Below, in pieces: positions 33,093 through 40,601 of a DNA stretch of 56,702 bases; position 1 is the first letter of the stretch, and each line of letters starts with the position of its first letter. The DNA lies in NCBI GenBank assembly GCA_947448735.1, contig CANFOS010000025.1, positions 1 through 56,702 on the forward strand, written 5' to 3'. Below the pieces are notes generated by a model that saw only the letters and a program-made list of their open reading frames with translations, was not told where the DNA came from and did not search any database. A program made the translations under genes and the position numbers. Source of the DNA: Comamonadaceae bacterium. GTDB taxonomy: Bacteria; Pseudomonadota; Gammaproteobacteria; Burkholderiales; Burkholderiaceae_C.

Positions 33093-33127
33093 TTAGTCTG
33101 AATTCAGTTTCCCAAAGGAGTTCTACT

Positions 33128-34096
33128 GTGTCCTCTGCCTCATATCCGCTTGTTTCGTCTGCCATGGCGGTCCCAGTTCTGCCTGGTACCACCGGTGTTG
33201 CCAGCGCCAATCCTTGGTCGCTGCTGCCGCCTCTGGGTAACCTGGACGCCTACATTTCGGCTGTCAACCGGCTGCCCATGCTCACACTGGAGCAGGAGCA
33301 AACCTTTGCCCGCCAACTGCGCGACGCTAACGACATGGCCTCGGCGGAGAAGTTAGTGCTCTCTCACTTGCGCTTGGTCGTCTCTACCTCGCGCAAGTAC
33401 CTGGGTTATGGTTTGCCCCATGGTGACTTGATCCAGGAAGGCAACATCGGCCTGATGAAAGCCGTCAAGCGCTTTGACCCGGACCAGGGTGTGCGCCTGG
33501 TGAGCTATGCGCTGCACTGGATCAAGGCCGAGATGCATGAATACATTTTGAAAAACTGGCGCATGGTGAAAGTGGCCACCACCAAGGCGCAGCGCAAGCT
33601 GTTCTTTAACCTGCGCTCGATGAAACAGGGTTACAAGGACGATGCGGACGTGGCGACCCACCGCGACACGCTGAGTGACGACCAGATCAGTCAGATGGCC
33701 AAATCGCTGAACGTCAAGCGTGAAGAGGTCATTGAAATGGAGCAGCGGATGTCCGGTGGCGACGTGCTGCTGGACCCGAGCCCCAGCGACGACGGCGAAG
33801 AGGCGTTTGGCCCGATTGCCTATCTGGCGGACAGCGCGCAAGAGCCCACTGCGCTGATGGAAGCCCATGCGCGCGACAACTTGGCCACGGGTGGCATTGA
33901 GACCGCTTTGCAAGGCCTGGACGAACGCTCACGCAAAATTGTCGAAGAGCGCTGGCTGAAGGTCAACGACGACGGCTCAGGCGGCATGACGCTTCATGAC
34001 TTGGCCGCGGTGTATGGCGTGAGCGCGGAACGGATTCGCCAGATTGAGGTAGCGGCCATGAAGAAGATGAAAAAAGTATTGGTTGAATACGCCTAA
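33128..34096 (+). CDS. rpoH: Heat-shock sigma factor RpoH (sigma-32)
   Basis: A 322-residue sigma-70-family factor. Region 2 includes LVLSHLRLVVSTSRKYLGYG, DLIQEGNIGLMKAVKRFDPD and VRLVSYALHWIKAEMHEYIL. The RpoH box is present as TKAQRKLFFNLRSMK. Region 4 ends LAAVYGVSAERIRQIEVAAM. I choose GTG 33128, 7 nt after AAAGGAG; a longer frame back to 33044 would run through the promoter and operator, and ATG 33164 is an alternative. Unlike the E. coli gene, the leader is only about 30 nt, so there is little room for an RNA thermometer. Control by HrcA is implied by the CIRCE box. Confidence 0.95.
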   Translation: MSSASYPLVSSAMAVPVLPGTTGVASANPWSLLPPLGNLDAYISAVNRLPMLTLEQEQTFARQLRDANDMASAEKLVLSHLRLVVSTSRKYLGYGLPHGDLIQEGNIGLMKAVKRFDPDQGVRLVSYALHWIKAEMHEYILKNWRMVKVATTKAQRKLFFNLRSMKQGYKDDADVATHRDTLSDDQISQMAKSLNVKREEVIEMEQRMSGGDVLLDPSPSDDGEEAFGPIAYLADSAQEPTALMEAHARDNLATGGIETALQGLDERSRKIVEERWLKVNDDGSGGMTLHDLAAVYGVSAERIRQIEVAAMKKMKKVLVEYA

Positions 34097-34116
34097 ATCA
34101 TGCATCGACTGACCTC

Positions 34117-34153
34117 AAAAGCCATTGCCGCAACAGCAGCAATGGCTTTTTTT
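34117..34153. terminator. Bidirectional rho-independent terminator
   Basis: Arms AAAAGCCATTGC (34117-34128) and GCAATGGCTTTT (34139-34150) flank a 10-nt loop; T's continue to 34153 for rpoH, while the A's on the left give T's for the convergent SCO gene ending at 34165. Confidence 0.9.
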
Positions 34154-34164
34154 GTGACCGAAAC

Positions 34165-34794
34165 TTACTTGCCTTTGAGCAGCAAGCGGATGTCGGCGGT
34201 CAAACCTTCGGCCCCGCTGCCATAGCGGTTGTACAGGCGCAGACGGCCCTGTGTGTCGTAAATGTAGTTGCCGGCTGAATGGTCCATGCTGTAACTGCTG
34301 GCGGTGCGGCCTTCCACTTTTTTGTAGTAGATCTTGAAGTCTTTGGCGACCAGCGGCAGTTGCTCGGCGCTGGGGCGCAAGGCCAGAAAGCTCGGGTCAA
34401 AGTTGCCCATGTAGGCTTTGAGAATCTCTGGCGTGTCGCGCTCGGGGTCCACCGAGATGAACACGCCTTGCAGCTTGTCGCCATCTGCACCGAGTGACTT
34501 TTTGATGCCTGCCAGTTCGGTCATCGACGTCGGGCAGACATCGGGGCACTGGGTAAAACCAAAAAACACCACCACCACCTTGCCCGCAAAGTCCTTGATG
34601 CTTCGGGTTTTGCCGTTTTGGTCGGGGAGCGCGAAGTCTTTGGCATAGTCAGCGCCGGTCAGGTCGATGCTCTTGAATGGCGGCTTGTCTGGGGCGCAGG
34701 CCACCAAAAAAAACGCAAAAAGAGACATGAAAATGGCTTTTGCCCCCGAAATATATGGGCGTGCAGCTCCTGAATGAATAGCGTTCATCAGCAT
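34165..34794 (-). CDS. SCO1/SenC copper chaperone
   Basis: A 209-residue thioredoxin-fold protein that delivers copper to the CuA centre of cytochrome oxidase subunit II. Seen: FFGFTQCPDVCPTSMTELA with the CxxxC copper site, and the ligand His in SSYSMDHSAGNYIYD. The N-terminus has a hydrophobic stretch ending FFLVACAPD, a possible lipobox. I start at ATG 34792-34794 (MLMNAIHSG), 5 bp after ctaB ends; an internal ATG at 34726-34728 would make a compact lipoprotein and is a real alternative. It is the last gene of the heme A/copper assembly run ctaA-ctaB-sco. Confidence 0.92.
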   Translation of the reverse strand: MLMNAIHSGAARPYISGAKAIFMSLFAFFLVACAPDKPPFKSIDLTGADYAKDFALPDQNGKTRSIKDFAGKVVVVFFGFTQCPDVCPTSMTELAGIKKSLGADGDKLQGVFISVDPERDTPEILKAYMGNFDPSFLALRPSAEQLPLVAKDFKIYYKKVEGRTASSYSMDHSAGNYIYDTQGRLRLYNRYGSGAEGLTADIRLLLKGK

Positions 34795-34799
34795 AAAAC

Positions 34800-35705
34800 C
34801 TAAATGAGGTAGTGGTCTATCAGCAGCGCCGCAAAGAGGGCCGACAGGTGAATCAGGGAAAAGCGAAATGTCTTTCGAGCCAGCGCTTCTGAATAATTTC
34901 GCCACAGCTTGAAACCATACCAGCTGAAGCCAAAACTCAAACCGGTTGCCGCGATCAAATACAGCCAGCCGCTCATTTGAAACACAAACGGCATCAGGCA
35001 GGCCGGGAAAAGCACAAGCGTATAAAGAAACACCTGCAGACGGGTGAATTCGTTCCCATGGGTCACTGGCAGCATGGGCAGGCCAGCCTTGCGATAGTCC
35101 TCGACCCTGTAGAGCGCCAGCGCCCAGAAGTGCGGCGGTGTCCATAAAAAGATGATGAGAAACAAAATCAGCGCCTCGGGGCCGACAGAGCCGGTCATGG
35201 CGGCCCAGCCCAGCACCGGCGGCATCGCGCCTGAGGCGCCACCAATCACAATGTTTTGCGGCGTCAGGGGCTTCAAAATCACGGTGTAAACAACGGCGTA
35301 ACCGACAAAGGTGGCGAAGGTCAGCCACATCGTCAGCGGATTGACCCAGCGATACAAAATGACCGAGCCAATGGTGCACAGGACGGCTGAAAAAGTCAGC
35401 GTCAGCCAGTTGCTGATCTGGCCCTGTGCGGTGGCCCGCATGGCGGTGCGCTTCATGCGCGCGTCGATGCCCTGCTCAACCAGGCAATTGAAGGCAGCGG
35501 CTGCGCCTGCGACCAGCCAGATGCCGACGCAGGCAATCAGCCCCCGTTGCAGGTCAGCCCAGCGGGGAACCCCGGGAACAGCCAGCACCATGCCAATCAG
35601 TGCGCAAAACACAATCAGTTGCACCACTCGTGGCTTGGTCAGCACATAAAACTGCCGGAATTTGGACGGCACGTGCGCAGGTAAAAGGGTATTGGTGGTG
35701 CTCAT
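34800..35705 (-). CDS. ctaB: Protoheme IX farnesyltransferase (heme O synthase)
   Basis: A 301-residue UbiA-family membrane protein with about nine helices. The prenyltransferase motif is [19 protein letters not shown] (first Asp-rich site) and the second is in [20 protein letters not shown]. It adds a farnesyl chain to heme b. The start ATG 35703-35705 (complement) overlaps the ctaA stop by ATGA, coupling it to heme A synthase, which uses its product. Also called cyoE or COX10. Confidence 0.95.
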   Translation of the reverse strand: MSTTNTLLPAHVPSKFRQFYVLTKPRVVQLIVFCALIGMVLAVPGVPRWADLQRGLIACVGIWLVAGAAAAFNCLVEQGIDARMKRTAMRATAQGQISNWLTLTFSAVLCTIGSVILYRWVNPLTMWLTFATFVGYAVVYTVILKPLTPQNIVIGGASGAMPPVLGWAAMTGSVGPEALILFLIIFLWTPPHFWALALYRVEDYRKAGLPMLPVTHGNEFTRLQVFLYTLVLFPACLMPFVFQMSGWLYLIAATGLSFGFSWYGFKLWRNYSEALARKTFRFSLIHLSALFAALLIDHYLI

Positions 35706-36937
35706 GCAAACAATCGGGATGAGCTGAATTTTGACGCACTGACGGTTTGCTTTGCGCTGCGGCTGACGCAGACGATACCGGTGAGCACCATCACCAGCGC
35801 CGCCGCGCCGCCGGTGTGCATCACAGCGGCTGCCAGCGGCCAACCCAGCAGCACATTGCCAAGGCCGGTCGCAGCCTGCAAGACAGCCAGCCCCAGCAAC
35901 CACCTGGCAGCGTTGCGCAGGGCTTGTATTTTGTAAAGCTTGACGGCCAGGCCAATCATGGCGGCAAACACCAGATAAGCGCTCAGACGATGCACGTAAT
36001 GGATGGCGGTCAGTGCCTGAAAACTGATGTTTTCACCGTTCAGGCCTGCACCAAGCTCACGCCACAAGGTAAAGCCTTCGCTGAAGTTCATGGCAGGCCA
36101 CATTGAGTTTTGGCACGCCGGAAAATCGGTACACGCCAGTACCGCATAGTTGGTACTGACCCATCCGCCCAGGGCGATTTGTAGCCACAGCAGGGCAAAG
36201 GTCGCCACGATAAAAAGCCGTGTGGCGCCTTGCAAGGGCAGGGGCGAGAGTTCGCCTTGTGCGATGGCATAACGAACACTTTGAACCTTGAGCAGCGCAA
36301 GCAGCACCATGCCGCCGAGCAGGTGCATGGTGACGATGGCCGGGAACAGCTTCATGGTGACGGTCAGCGCGCCGAATGCGCCTTGCAGGCACACCCACAG
36401 CAATGTGAAGCTGGGCCACCAAGGCGAGATGTTGCTCTGGTTCATTTCAAGCTCGTTCAGCTCGCTGCCGCGCACCGTCTCTGCTGGTCTGAGGGTTGGC
36501 CCTGCGTCGCCGGGCGATCGCTTTCGACGCTCACGCCAGGCGATGACGGCCAGAGTCAATATCAGCACGCCGACACCGGTGGCCAGGTAGCGATGGATCA
36601 TTTCAACCCAGGCCTTGGGGTGGGTGACCGGGCCGGTGGGCATGGCGGTTTGCGCTGCATCGATGTGCAACTGGGCACCCACCGGGCTGGCATGGCCATA
36701 GCAGCCTGGCCAGTCAGGGCAACCCAGGCCAGAGTCTGTCAGGCGGGTAAAGGCGCCAAAGACGACCAGGTCAAAGGTGAGAAACAAGGTGACCAGCGTG
36801 AGAACCTTCAGGCGCTTGGCTGTGGGTGCATGGCGGCTCTTGAGCCAGACCCAGACCAGTGGACCGATAGCGACAATCATGCCCATGATCATCAGCTGCA
36901 GCGCGGGGCTCAGGTTGTAGAGTTCGGTCGTATCCAT
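35702..36937 (-). CDS. ctaA: Heme A synthase CtaA (COX15 type)
   Basis: A 411-residue membrane protein with about eight helices in two half-repeats. Seen: [19 protein letters not shown] with a cysteine pair, [14 protein letters not shown] with the first-half heme His, and the second-half equivalents [14 protein letters not shown] and [17 protein letters not shown]. The loop between the halves (about residues 155-185, [12 protein letters not shown] onward) is longer than in compact homologues. It converts heme O to heme A. Start: ATG 36935-36937 (complement, [11 protein letters not shown]), 4 bp after the upstream gene ends. Confidence 0.94.
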   Translation of the reverse strand: MDTTELYNLSPALQLMIMGMIVAIGPLVWVWLKSRHAPTAKRLKVLTLVTLFLTFDLVVFGAFTRLTDSGLGCPDWPGCYGHASPVGAQLHIDAAQTAMPTGPVTHPKAWVEMIHRYLATGVGVLILTLAVIAWRERRKRSPGDAGPTLRPAETVRGSELNELEMNQSNISPWWPSFTLLWVCLQGAFGALTVTMKLFPAIVTMHLLGGMVLLALLKVQSVRYAIAQGELSPLPLQGATRLFIVATFALLWLQIALGGWVSTNYAVLACTDFPACQNSMWPAMNFSEGFTLWRELGAGLNGENISFQALTAIHYVHRLSAYLVFAAMIGLAVKLYKIQALRNAARWLLGLAVLQAATGLGNVLLGWPLAAAVMHTGGAAALVMVLTGIVCVSRSAKQTVSASKFSSSRLFA

Positions 36938-36941
36938 ACGG

Positions 36942-37631
36942 TCAGCGCCCCTCTTTGTCCCAACTGCCTGAGGCGCGCAGCAAGCGGTCCAGGTCACGTT
37001 TGGCTTTGGCGGCGCCCGCGGCGTCCATGTTGGCCGGAAAACGCATCATCAGATTACCCAGCGGGTCCGCGACATACAAGTGGTCTTCAAGACGCTGGCC
37101 GGTTGCCGGTGGCAGCCACTGTGCCAGTTTGTCCGATGGCACGCGCAATGTAGTCGCCTCAGTCAGCGCAGGTTTCAGGCGTGCATCAATCTCGGCCGCA
37201 TCGGTCACCAGCCAGACCCAGTCGACACGCACTTTTTCCTTGCCCAGTGACTCACGCAGCTGCCGCTGGAAATACAGGCGATTCTGGCAAGCGGTGTCGC
37301 AGTTCGCGCTGGCCACACTGATCAGCAACCATTGATTTTTCAATGCCGGCAACTCGCCTGGCTTGCCATTCAAATCCAGCGTGGCGATGGCTGGCAAAGG
37401 GCGCTGCGGGATGATCAGTTCACCATAATTGCGCCGGCCTTCAGGTCGAATCACATAGTAGGTAACGTATGACGCGATGACGGGTGCGGCACACACCAGC
37501 AGCACGGCAATCATCTTCCAGCGACCTGCCTTGGTGTTTGGGCTCTCCTCACCGAGCACCGGCACGGTGTGAACCGTCATGCTCAGTGGCTGGTCTTGCG
37601 GCGGGTTGGAGGCAGAACTTGTATCAGGCAT
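36942..37631 (-). CDS. Membrane-anchored thioredoxin-like protein of the cox locus
   Basis: A 229-residue protein with one N-terminal helix (MIAVLLVCAAPVIASYVTYY) and a periplasmic domain that resembles SCO proteins in layout: ALKNQWLLISVASANCDTACQ carries a CxxxC in the position of the SCO copper site, and a C-terminal LYVADPLGNLMMRFP strand follows. The overall sequence is distinct from the true SCO gene 2 kb away. Probably a cytochrome oxidase biogenesis factor (thiol-disulfide or copper handling at CuA); inferred from fold hints and position. It overlaps the surf1 stop by 8 bp. Start: ATG 37629-37631 (complement). Confidence 0.75.
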   Translation of the reverse strand: MPDTSSASNPPQDQPLSMTVHTVPVLGEESPNTKAGRWKMIAVLLVCAAPVIASYVTYYVIRPEGRRNYGELIIPQRPLPAIATLDLNGKPGELPALKNQWLLISVASANCDTACQNRLYFQRQLRESLGKEKVRVDWVWLVTDAAEIDARLKPALTEATTLRVPSDKLAQWLPPATGQRLEDHLYVADPLGNLMMRFPANMDAAGAAKAKRDLDRLLRASGSWDKEGR

Positions 37632-38379
37632 GAAGTGCTTGTTTGCGCTTGACGCGCCAGGGGTAAATAATCTGGAACCAGGCATAAAGACCTGCGACAA
37701 GGCCGCACAAAGCAAACCACTGAAATGCATAGCCGTAGTGCTTGTCAATGCCCACATTGGGCGCAGCCCACTCACGCAGCAACCCCTCATCGGCTGAGCC
37801 AATTTGAACCATCGACACTGACATCAAGGGCAGGCCGGTCTCGCGGCTGAAATCAACAATATCAATATTCTGCCGTATGCGTGACATATCGACGCCCTTG
37901 AACTCATATAACTTGGAAGGGGGTGGGGCGATGCGGCCATGGACGGTGACGGCTCCAGCTGGTGTTTGAATATCGGGCAACTTGGCACGGTCTTCAAAAT
38001 TGCGCATGACCCAGCCACGCTGTACCAAAATGACTTGTCCGCTGCCGTCCAGGACCAAGGGCGTGACTGCCACCAGGCCGGTTTTGCCATTCATCTGACG
38101 ATTGTCCAGAAACACCGTGTGATCTGCACGCCAAACGCCTTTGACGGTGGCACGCCTATGCACCGCCTCCTGCAGGTTCTTAAAAGTTGCCAGATCTGCT
38201 GCCTTCAGAATCGATTCGTTGCCTTGCCCTTCAATGGCAACCATCAGCGCCTGCTTTTGCGCAGCCCGTCGCAGTTGCCACTGGCCCAGTGAGAAGGTCA
38301 GCGCAGCCACCAGCAATGCTGCAAGGGTGAGCAGCCAAAACCTTGGAGTTTTCGACAACGGCGGCGAGAGTTTGGCCAT
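37624..38379 (-). CDS. SURF1-family cytochrome oxidase assembly protein
   Basis: A 251-residue protein with an N-terminal helix (FWLLTLAALLVAALTFSLGQWQLRR) and a C-terminal helix (HYGYAFQWFALCGLVAGLYAWF) around a periplasmic domain with VFLDNRQMNGKTGLVAVTPL and VILVQRGWV. These are SURF1 hallmarks. Known role: heme A insertion into subunit I. It is divergent from the DUF2909 gene with just 18 bp between start codons, so promoters must overlap coding sequence. Confidence 0.92.
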   Translation of the reverse strand: MAKLSPPLSKTPRFWLLTLAALLVAALTFSLGQWQLRRAAQKQALMVAIEGQGNESILKAADLATFKNLQEAVHRRATVKGVWRADHTVFLDNRQMNGKTGLVAVTPLVLDGSGQVILVQRGWVMRNFEDRAKLPDIQTPAGAVTVHGRIAPPPSKLYEFKGVDMSRIRQNIDIVDFSRETGLPLMSVSMVQIGSADEGLLREWAAPNVGIDKHYGYAFQWFALCGLVAGLYAWFQIIYPWRVKRKQALHA

Positions 38380-38397
38380 CAGCCGATAATCTCCGGC

Positions 38398-38619
38398 ATG
38401 ACATATCTTGTAGCCATCGCCTTTTTAGCCATTCTCGCCAGCCTGGCCACTGCCTTGTTTTTCATGATGAAAGATGGTGCCAACGGAAAGGCGAAAACCA
38501 GCAACATGGCCAAAGCACTGGCTTTTCGCATCGGGTTTTCGGTACTGCTGTTTGTCTGCATTTTGATAGCGTGGAAGATGGGCTACATTCAGCCAACGGG
38601 CTTGCCTGTCGGCAAATAA
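38398..38619 (+). CDS. Twin-transmembrane protein (DUF2909)
   Basis: A 73-residue protein made of two helices (IAFLAILASLATALFFMM and IGFSVLLFVCILIAWKMGYI) joined by a short basic loop (DGANGKAKTSNMAKAL), the DUF2909 layout. It is found beside cox genes in betaproteobacteria and has no known function. It is the only plus-strand gene inside the oxidase locus and ends 31 bp before a bidirectional terminator. Confidence 0.82.
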   Translation: MTYLVAIAFLAILASLATALFFMMKDGANGKAKTSNMAKALAFRIGFSVLLFVCILIAWKMGYIQPTGLPVGK

Positions 38620-38650
38620 AACTCGGTAAAACTTGATTCTGCAAAACAAC

Positions 38651-38675
38651 AAAGGCCGCACAGTGCGGCCTTTTT
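38651..38675. terminator. Bidirectional rho-independent terminator
   Basis: AAAGGCCGCA (38651-38660) pairs with TGCGGCCTTT (38664-38673) around a 3-nt loop, with T's to 38675. It serves both the DUF2909 gene and the convergent ctaE. Confidence 0.92.
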
Positions 38676-38695
38676 GCTGGCTTGCGCCAATCAGC

Positions 38696-39577
38696 TTAGA
38701 GCCAGTAAACCAGGATATACAGGCCCAGCCACACCACGTCCACAAAGTGCCAATACCAAGCCGCACCTTCAAACCCAAAGTGCTTGTCAGCCGTGAAATG
38801 GCCTTTTTGCAGTCGCAAGGTGATGAAGAGCAGCATCAACATGCCGACAAACACGTGAAAGCCATGAAAACCGGTCAACATGTAGAAGGTAGAACCATAG
38901 ACCCCAGAATTGAGCTTGAGGTTCAAATCAGAATACAAGTGCGCGTACTCATAGCCTTGGACGAACAAGAAGACCAGACCCAGCAGCACCGTGGTCCACA
39001 TGAAAGCGATGGTTTTACCGCGGTGGCCTTCGCGCAGAGCGTGATGGGCAATGGTCATGGTCACGCCTGAGGTCAGCAGCAAAGCCGTGTTGATGGTAGG
39101 CAACCAGAAAGGCCCAACAGTTTGAAAGGGCTCGACAATGTCAGCAGGTGATGCAGTAGCCCCGGCGGCGACGCTTGGCCAAACAGCTTTGAAGTCTGGC
39201 CACAGCAGTGCGTTTTCAAGTCCGCCCAATGCCGGTACCGAGTGCATACGCGCCCACCACAGCGCGGTAAAAAACGCGCCAAAAAACATGACTTCAGAAA
39301 AGATGAACCAACTCATGGACCAGCGAAAAGACAGATCAATTTTGTGACCATACAAGCCGCCTTCGCTTTCCCGCACGGACTCACTGAACCAGCGAAACAA
39401 AGTGAACAACCACACCACCATGCCCAGTGCCAGCGCGTACACACCCCAGCTGGAGCCATTGACCCACTGGCTGGCGCCCAGAACGACAAAAAGCAGCCCG
39501 ATTGAGGCCATCACAGGATGGCTGGAGGGTGCGGGCACAAAGTAGTGCGGGGTACCGGTTGTGGTGGCTGACGACAT
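38696..39577 (-). CDS. ctaE: Cytochrome c oxidase subunit III
   Basis: A 293-residue seven-helix subunit. Seen: SFRWSMSWFIFSEVMFFGAF with the conserved Glu, TALWWARMHSVPALGG, and the C-terminal VGMLMLLFITLRLQKGHFTA and GAAWYWHFVDVVWLGLYILV, all standard for COX III. An in-frame TTG at 39581-39583 exists, but the ATG at 39575-39577 (complement) follows AGGAG at 7 nt and is preferred. It assembles with CtaC and CtaD and stabilises proton pumping. Confidence 0.95.
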   Translation of the reverse strand: MSSATTTGTPHYFVPAPSSHPVMASIGLLFVVLGASQWVNGSSWGVYALALGMVVWLFTLFRWFSESVRESEGGLYGHKIDLSFRWSMSWFIFSEVMFFGAFFTALWWARMHSVPALGGLENALLWPDFKAVWPSVAAGATASPADIVEPFQTVGPFWLPTINTALLLTSGVTMTIAHHALREGHRGKTIAFMWTTVLLGLVFLFVQGYEYAHLYSDLNLKLNSGVYGSTFYMLTGFHGFHVFVGMLMLLFITLRLQKGHFTADKHFGFEGAAWYWHFVDVVWLGLYILVYWL

Positions 39578-39640
39578 ATTCAAACTCCTGCTCTTTCTGA
39601 TCTCAATGATTTCTTGAATTTCTCAACTTCGGCAATCGGC

Positions 39641-39862
39641 TTACTTGCCCACAACCCAGGTAGCCAGCAATATCAGGCTACCTACAAAAACAAACACGCT
39701 GACCAGGCCAACGACGATGATGTGCAGCGGATTGAGCTGAGCCACATCTCGCTCGTAGTCATCGCGGGCGCGCAACCCGACAAATGACCACATCACGGCC
39801 TTGACCGTCCGAAAAATGGAGCCTTTGCGCTGATGCACAGGCAGATCGTCTGGCTTGTTCAT
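39641..39862 (-). CDS. DUF2970 single-helix membrane protein
   Basis: A 73-residue protein: a soluble N-terminal part (GSIFRTVKAVMWSFVGLRAR) and one C-terminal helix (HIIVVGLVSVFVFVGSLILL). The domain DUF2970 is recurrent between ctaG and ctaE in betaproteobacteria. It overlaps the ctaG stop by ATGA, so it is translationally tied to copper-B assembly. Role unknown. Confidence 0.85.
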   Translation of the reverse strand: MNKPDDLPVHQRKGSIFRTVKAVMWSFVGLRARDDYERDVAQLNPLHIIVVGLVSVFVFVGSLILLATWVVGK

Positions 39863-40455
39863 GCGCCAGGGGCCTTGTTGTCAGTGGCGTTGGCCGCTTG
39901 CGGGACTGCAGGTGTGCGGCCACCCACTTCAAAAAACGTGTACGACAAGGTAATGGTGTTCACATCTTTGGACAGCTTGGGGTCAATCACAAAGGCCACA
40001 GGCCACTGCTTTTTTTCGCCGGGTGCCAAGGTGTACTGCTGAAAGCAAAAACACTCCAGCTTGTTGAAGTGCGCACCAGCTTGTGCCGGCGCGTAGCTCG
40101 GAATGGCTTGCGCTGACATGGTACGGTTTTGCGTATTTTGGAATTCGTACATCACCGTGGTCAATTCACCGGGGTGAACTTTCAGCGTGTTTTGGGCCGG
40201 CTTGAAATGCCAGGGACCACGTGCATTGCTGTCAAACTCAATGGTGATGCTGCGCGTTAAATCAACCTGCGTATTCGCCGGCATTTTGGGCGTTGCTCCC
40301 GGGATCTGTTTGTCCCCCAAAGCCAGCACATTGATGCCCGTCATTTCGCAAATGGCTTTGTAAATCGGCACCAGCGCATAACCAAAGCCAAACATGGCCA
40401 GGACGATCACCCCCAGCTTGCTGACCATTTTGAGGTTTTCGCTCTTGATAACCAT
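39859..40455 (-). CDS. ctaG: Cytochrome c oxidase assembly protein CtaG (Cox11)
   Basis: A 198-residue protein with one N-terminal helix and a periplasmic immunoglobulin-like domain. The copper site is in KLECFCFQQYTLAPGEKKQW (Cys-Phe-Cys-Phe), and VPIYKAICEMTGIN and LSYTFFEVG are further signatures. It delivers copper to CuB of subunit I. Start: ATG 40453-40455 (complement, MVIKSENLKM); the longer frame would enter the small assembly gene. Confidence 0.95.
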   Translation of the reverse strand: MVIKSENLKMVSKLGVIVLAMFGFGYALVPIYKAICEMTGINVLALGDKQIPGATPKMPANTQVDLTRSITIEFDSNARGPWHFKPAQNTLKVHPGELTTVMYEFQNTQNRTMSAQAIPSYAPAQAGAHFNKLECFCFQQYTLAPGEKKQWPVAFVIDPKLSKDVNTITLSYTFFEVGGRTPAVPQAANATDNKAPGA

Positions 40456-40468
40456 TTGTCGTTCGCTT

Positions 40469-40582
40469 TCAGCGGCCGAAGAAAACCATTTTTGCCATGA
40501 AGCCAGCAAAGAACACAAGCGCTACTGAGGCCAGGATCAAGCCAAGCCGCAGGTTACTTTTCTTTTGGTCAGGTGTTGACAT
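40469..40582 (-). CDS. 37-residue cytochrome oxidase small assembly protein
   Basis: The minus strand encodes a 37-residue protein from ATG 40580-40582 to TGA at 40469-40471: MSTPDQKKSNLRLGL, then ILASVALVFFAGFMAKM, ending VFFGR. It has a short polar, basic start and a single hydrophobic helix. Short proteins of this kind sit between ctaD and ctaG in many betaproteobacteria and are named cytochrome oxidase small assembly protein. It begins 19 bp after ctaD stops. It is easily missed by length cut-offs. Function is inferred from the conserved place and its single helix. Confidence 0.82.
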   Translation of the reverse strand: MSTPDQKKSNLRLGLILASVALVFFAGFMAKMVFFGR

Positions 40583-40601
40583 GGTGTGTGCGTGATGAAA
40601 A

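Noticed and set aside
33044..33127. Upstream extension of RpoH to 33044
   Set aside because: It would translate through the CIRCE box and promoter and lacks an RBS, while GTG 33128 follows AAAGGAG.
36230..37153. Antisense frame of 307 codons over ctaA
   Set aside because: Shadow of ctaA codon usage; low-complexity Gln/His/Ala-rich peptide without family features.
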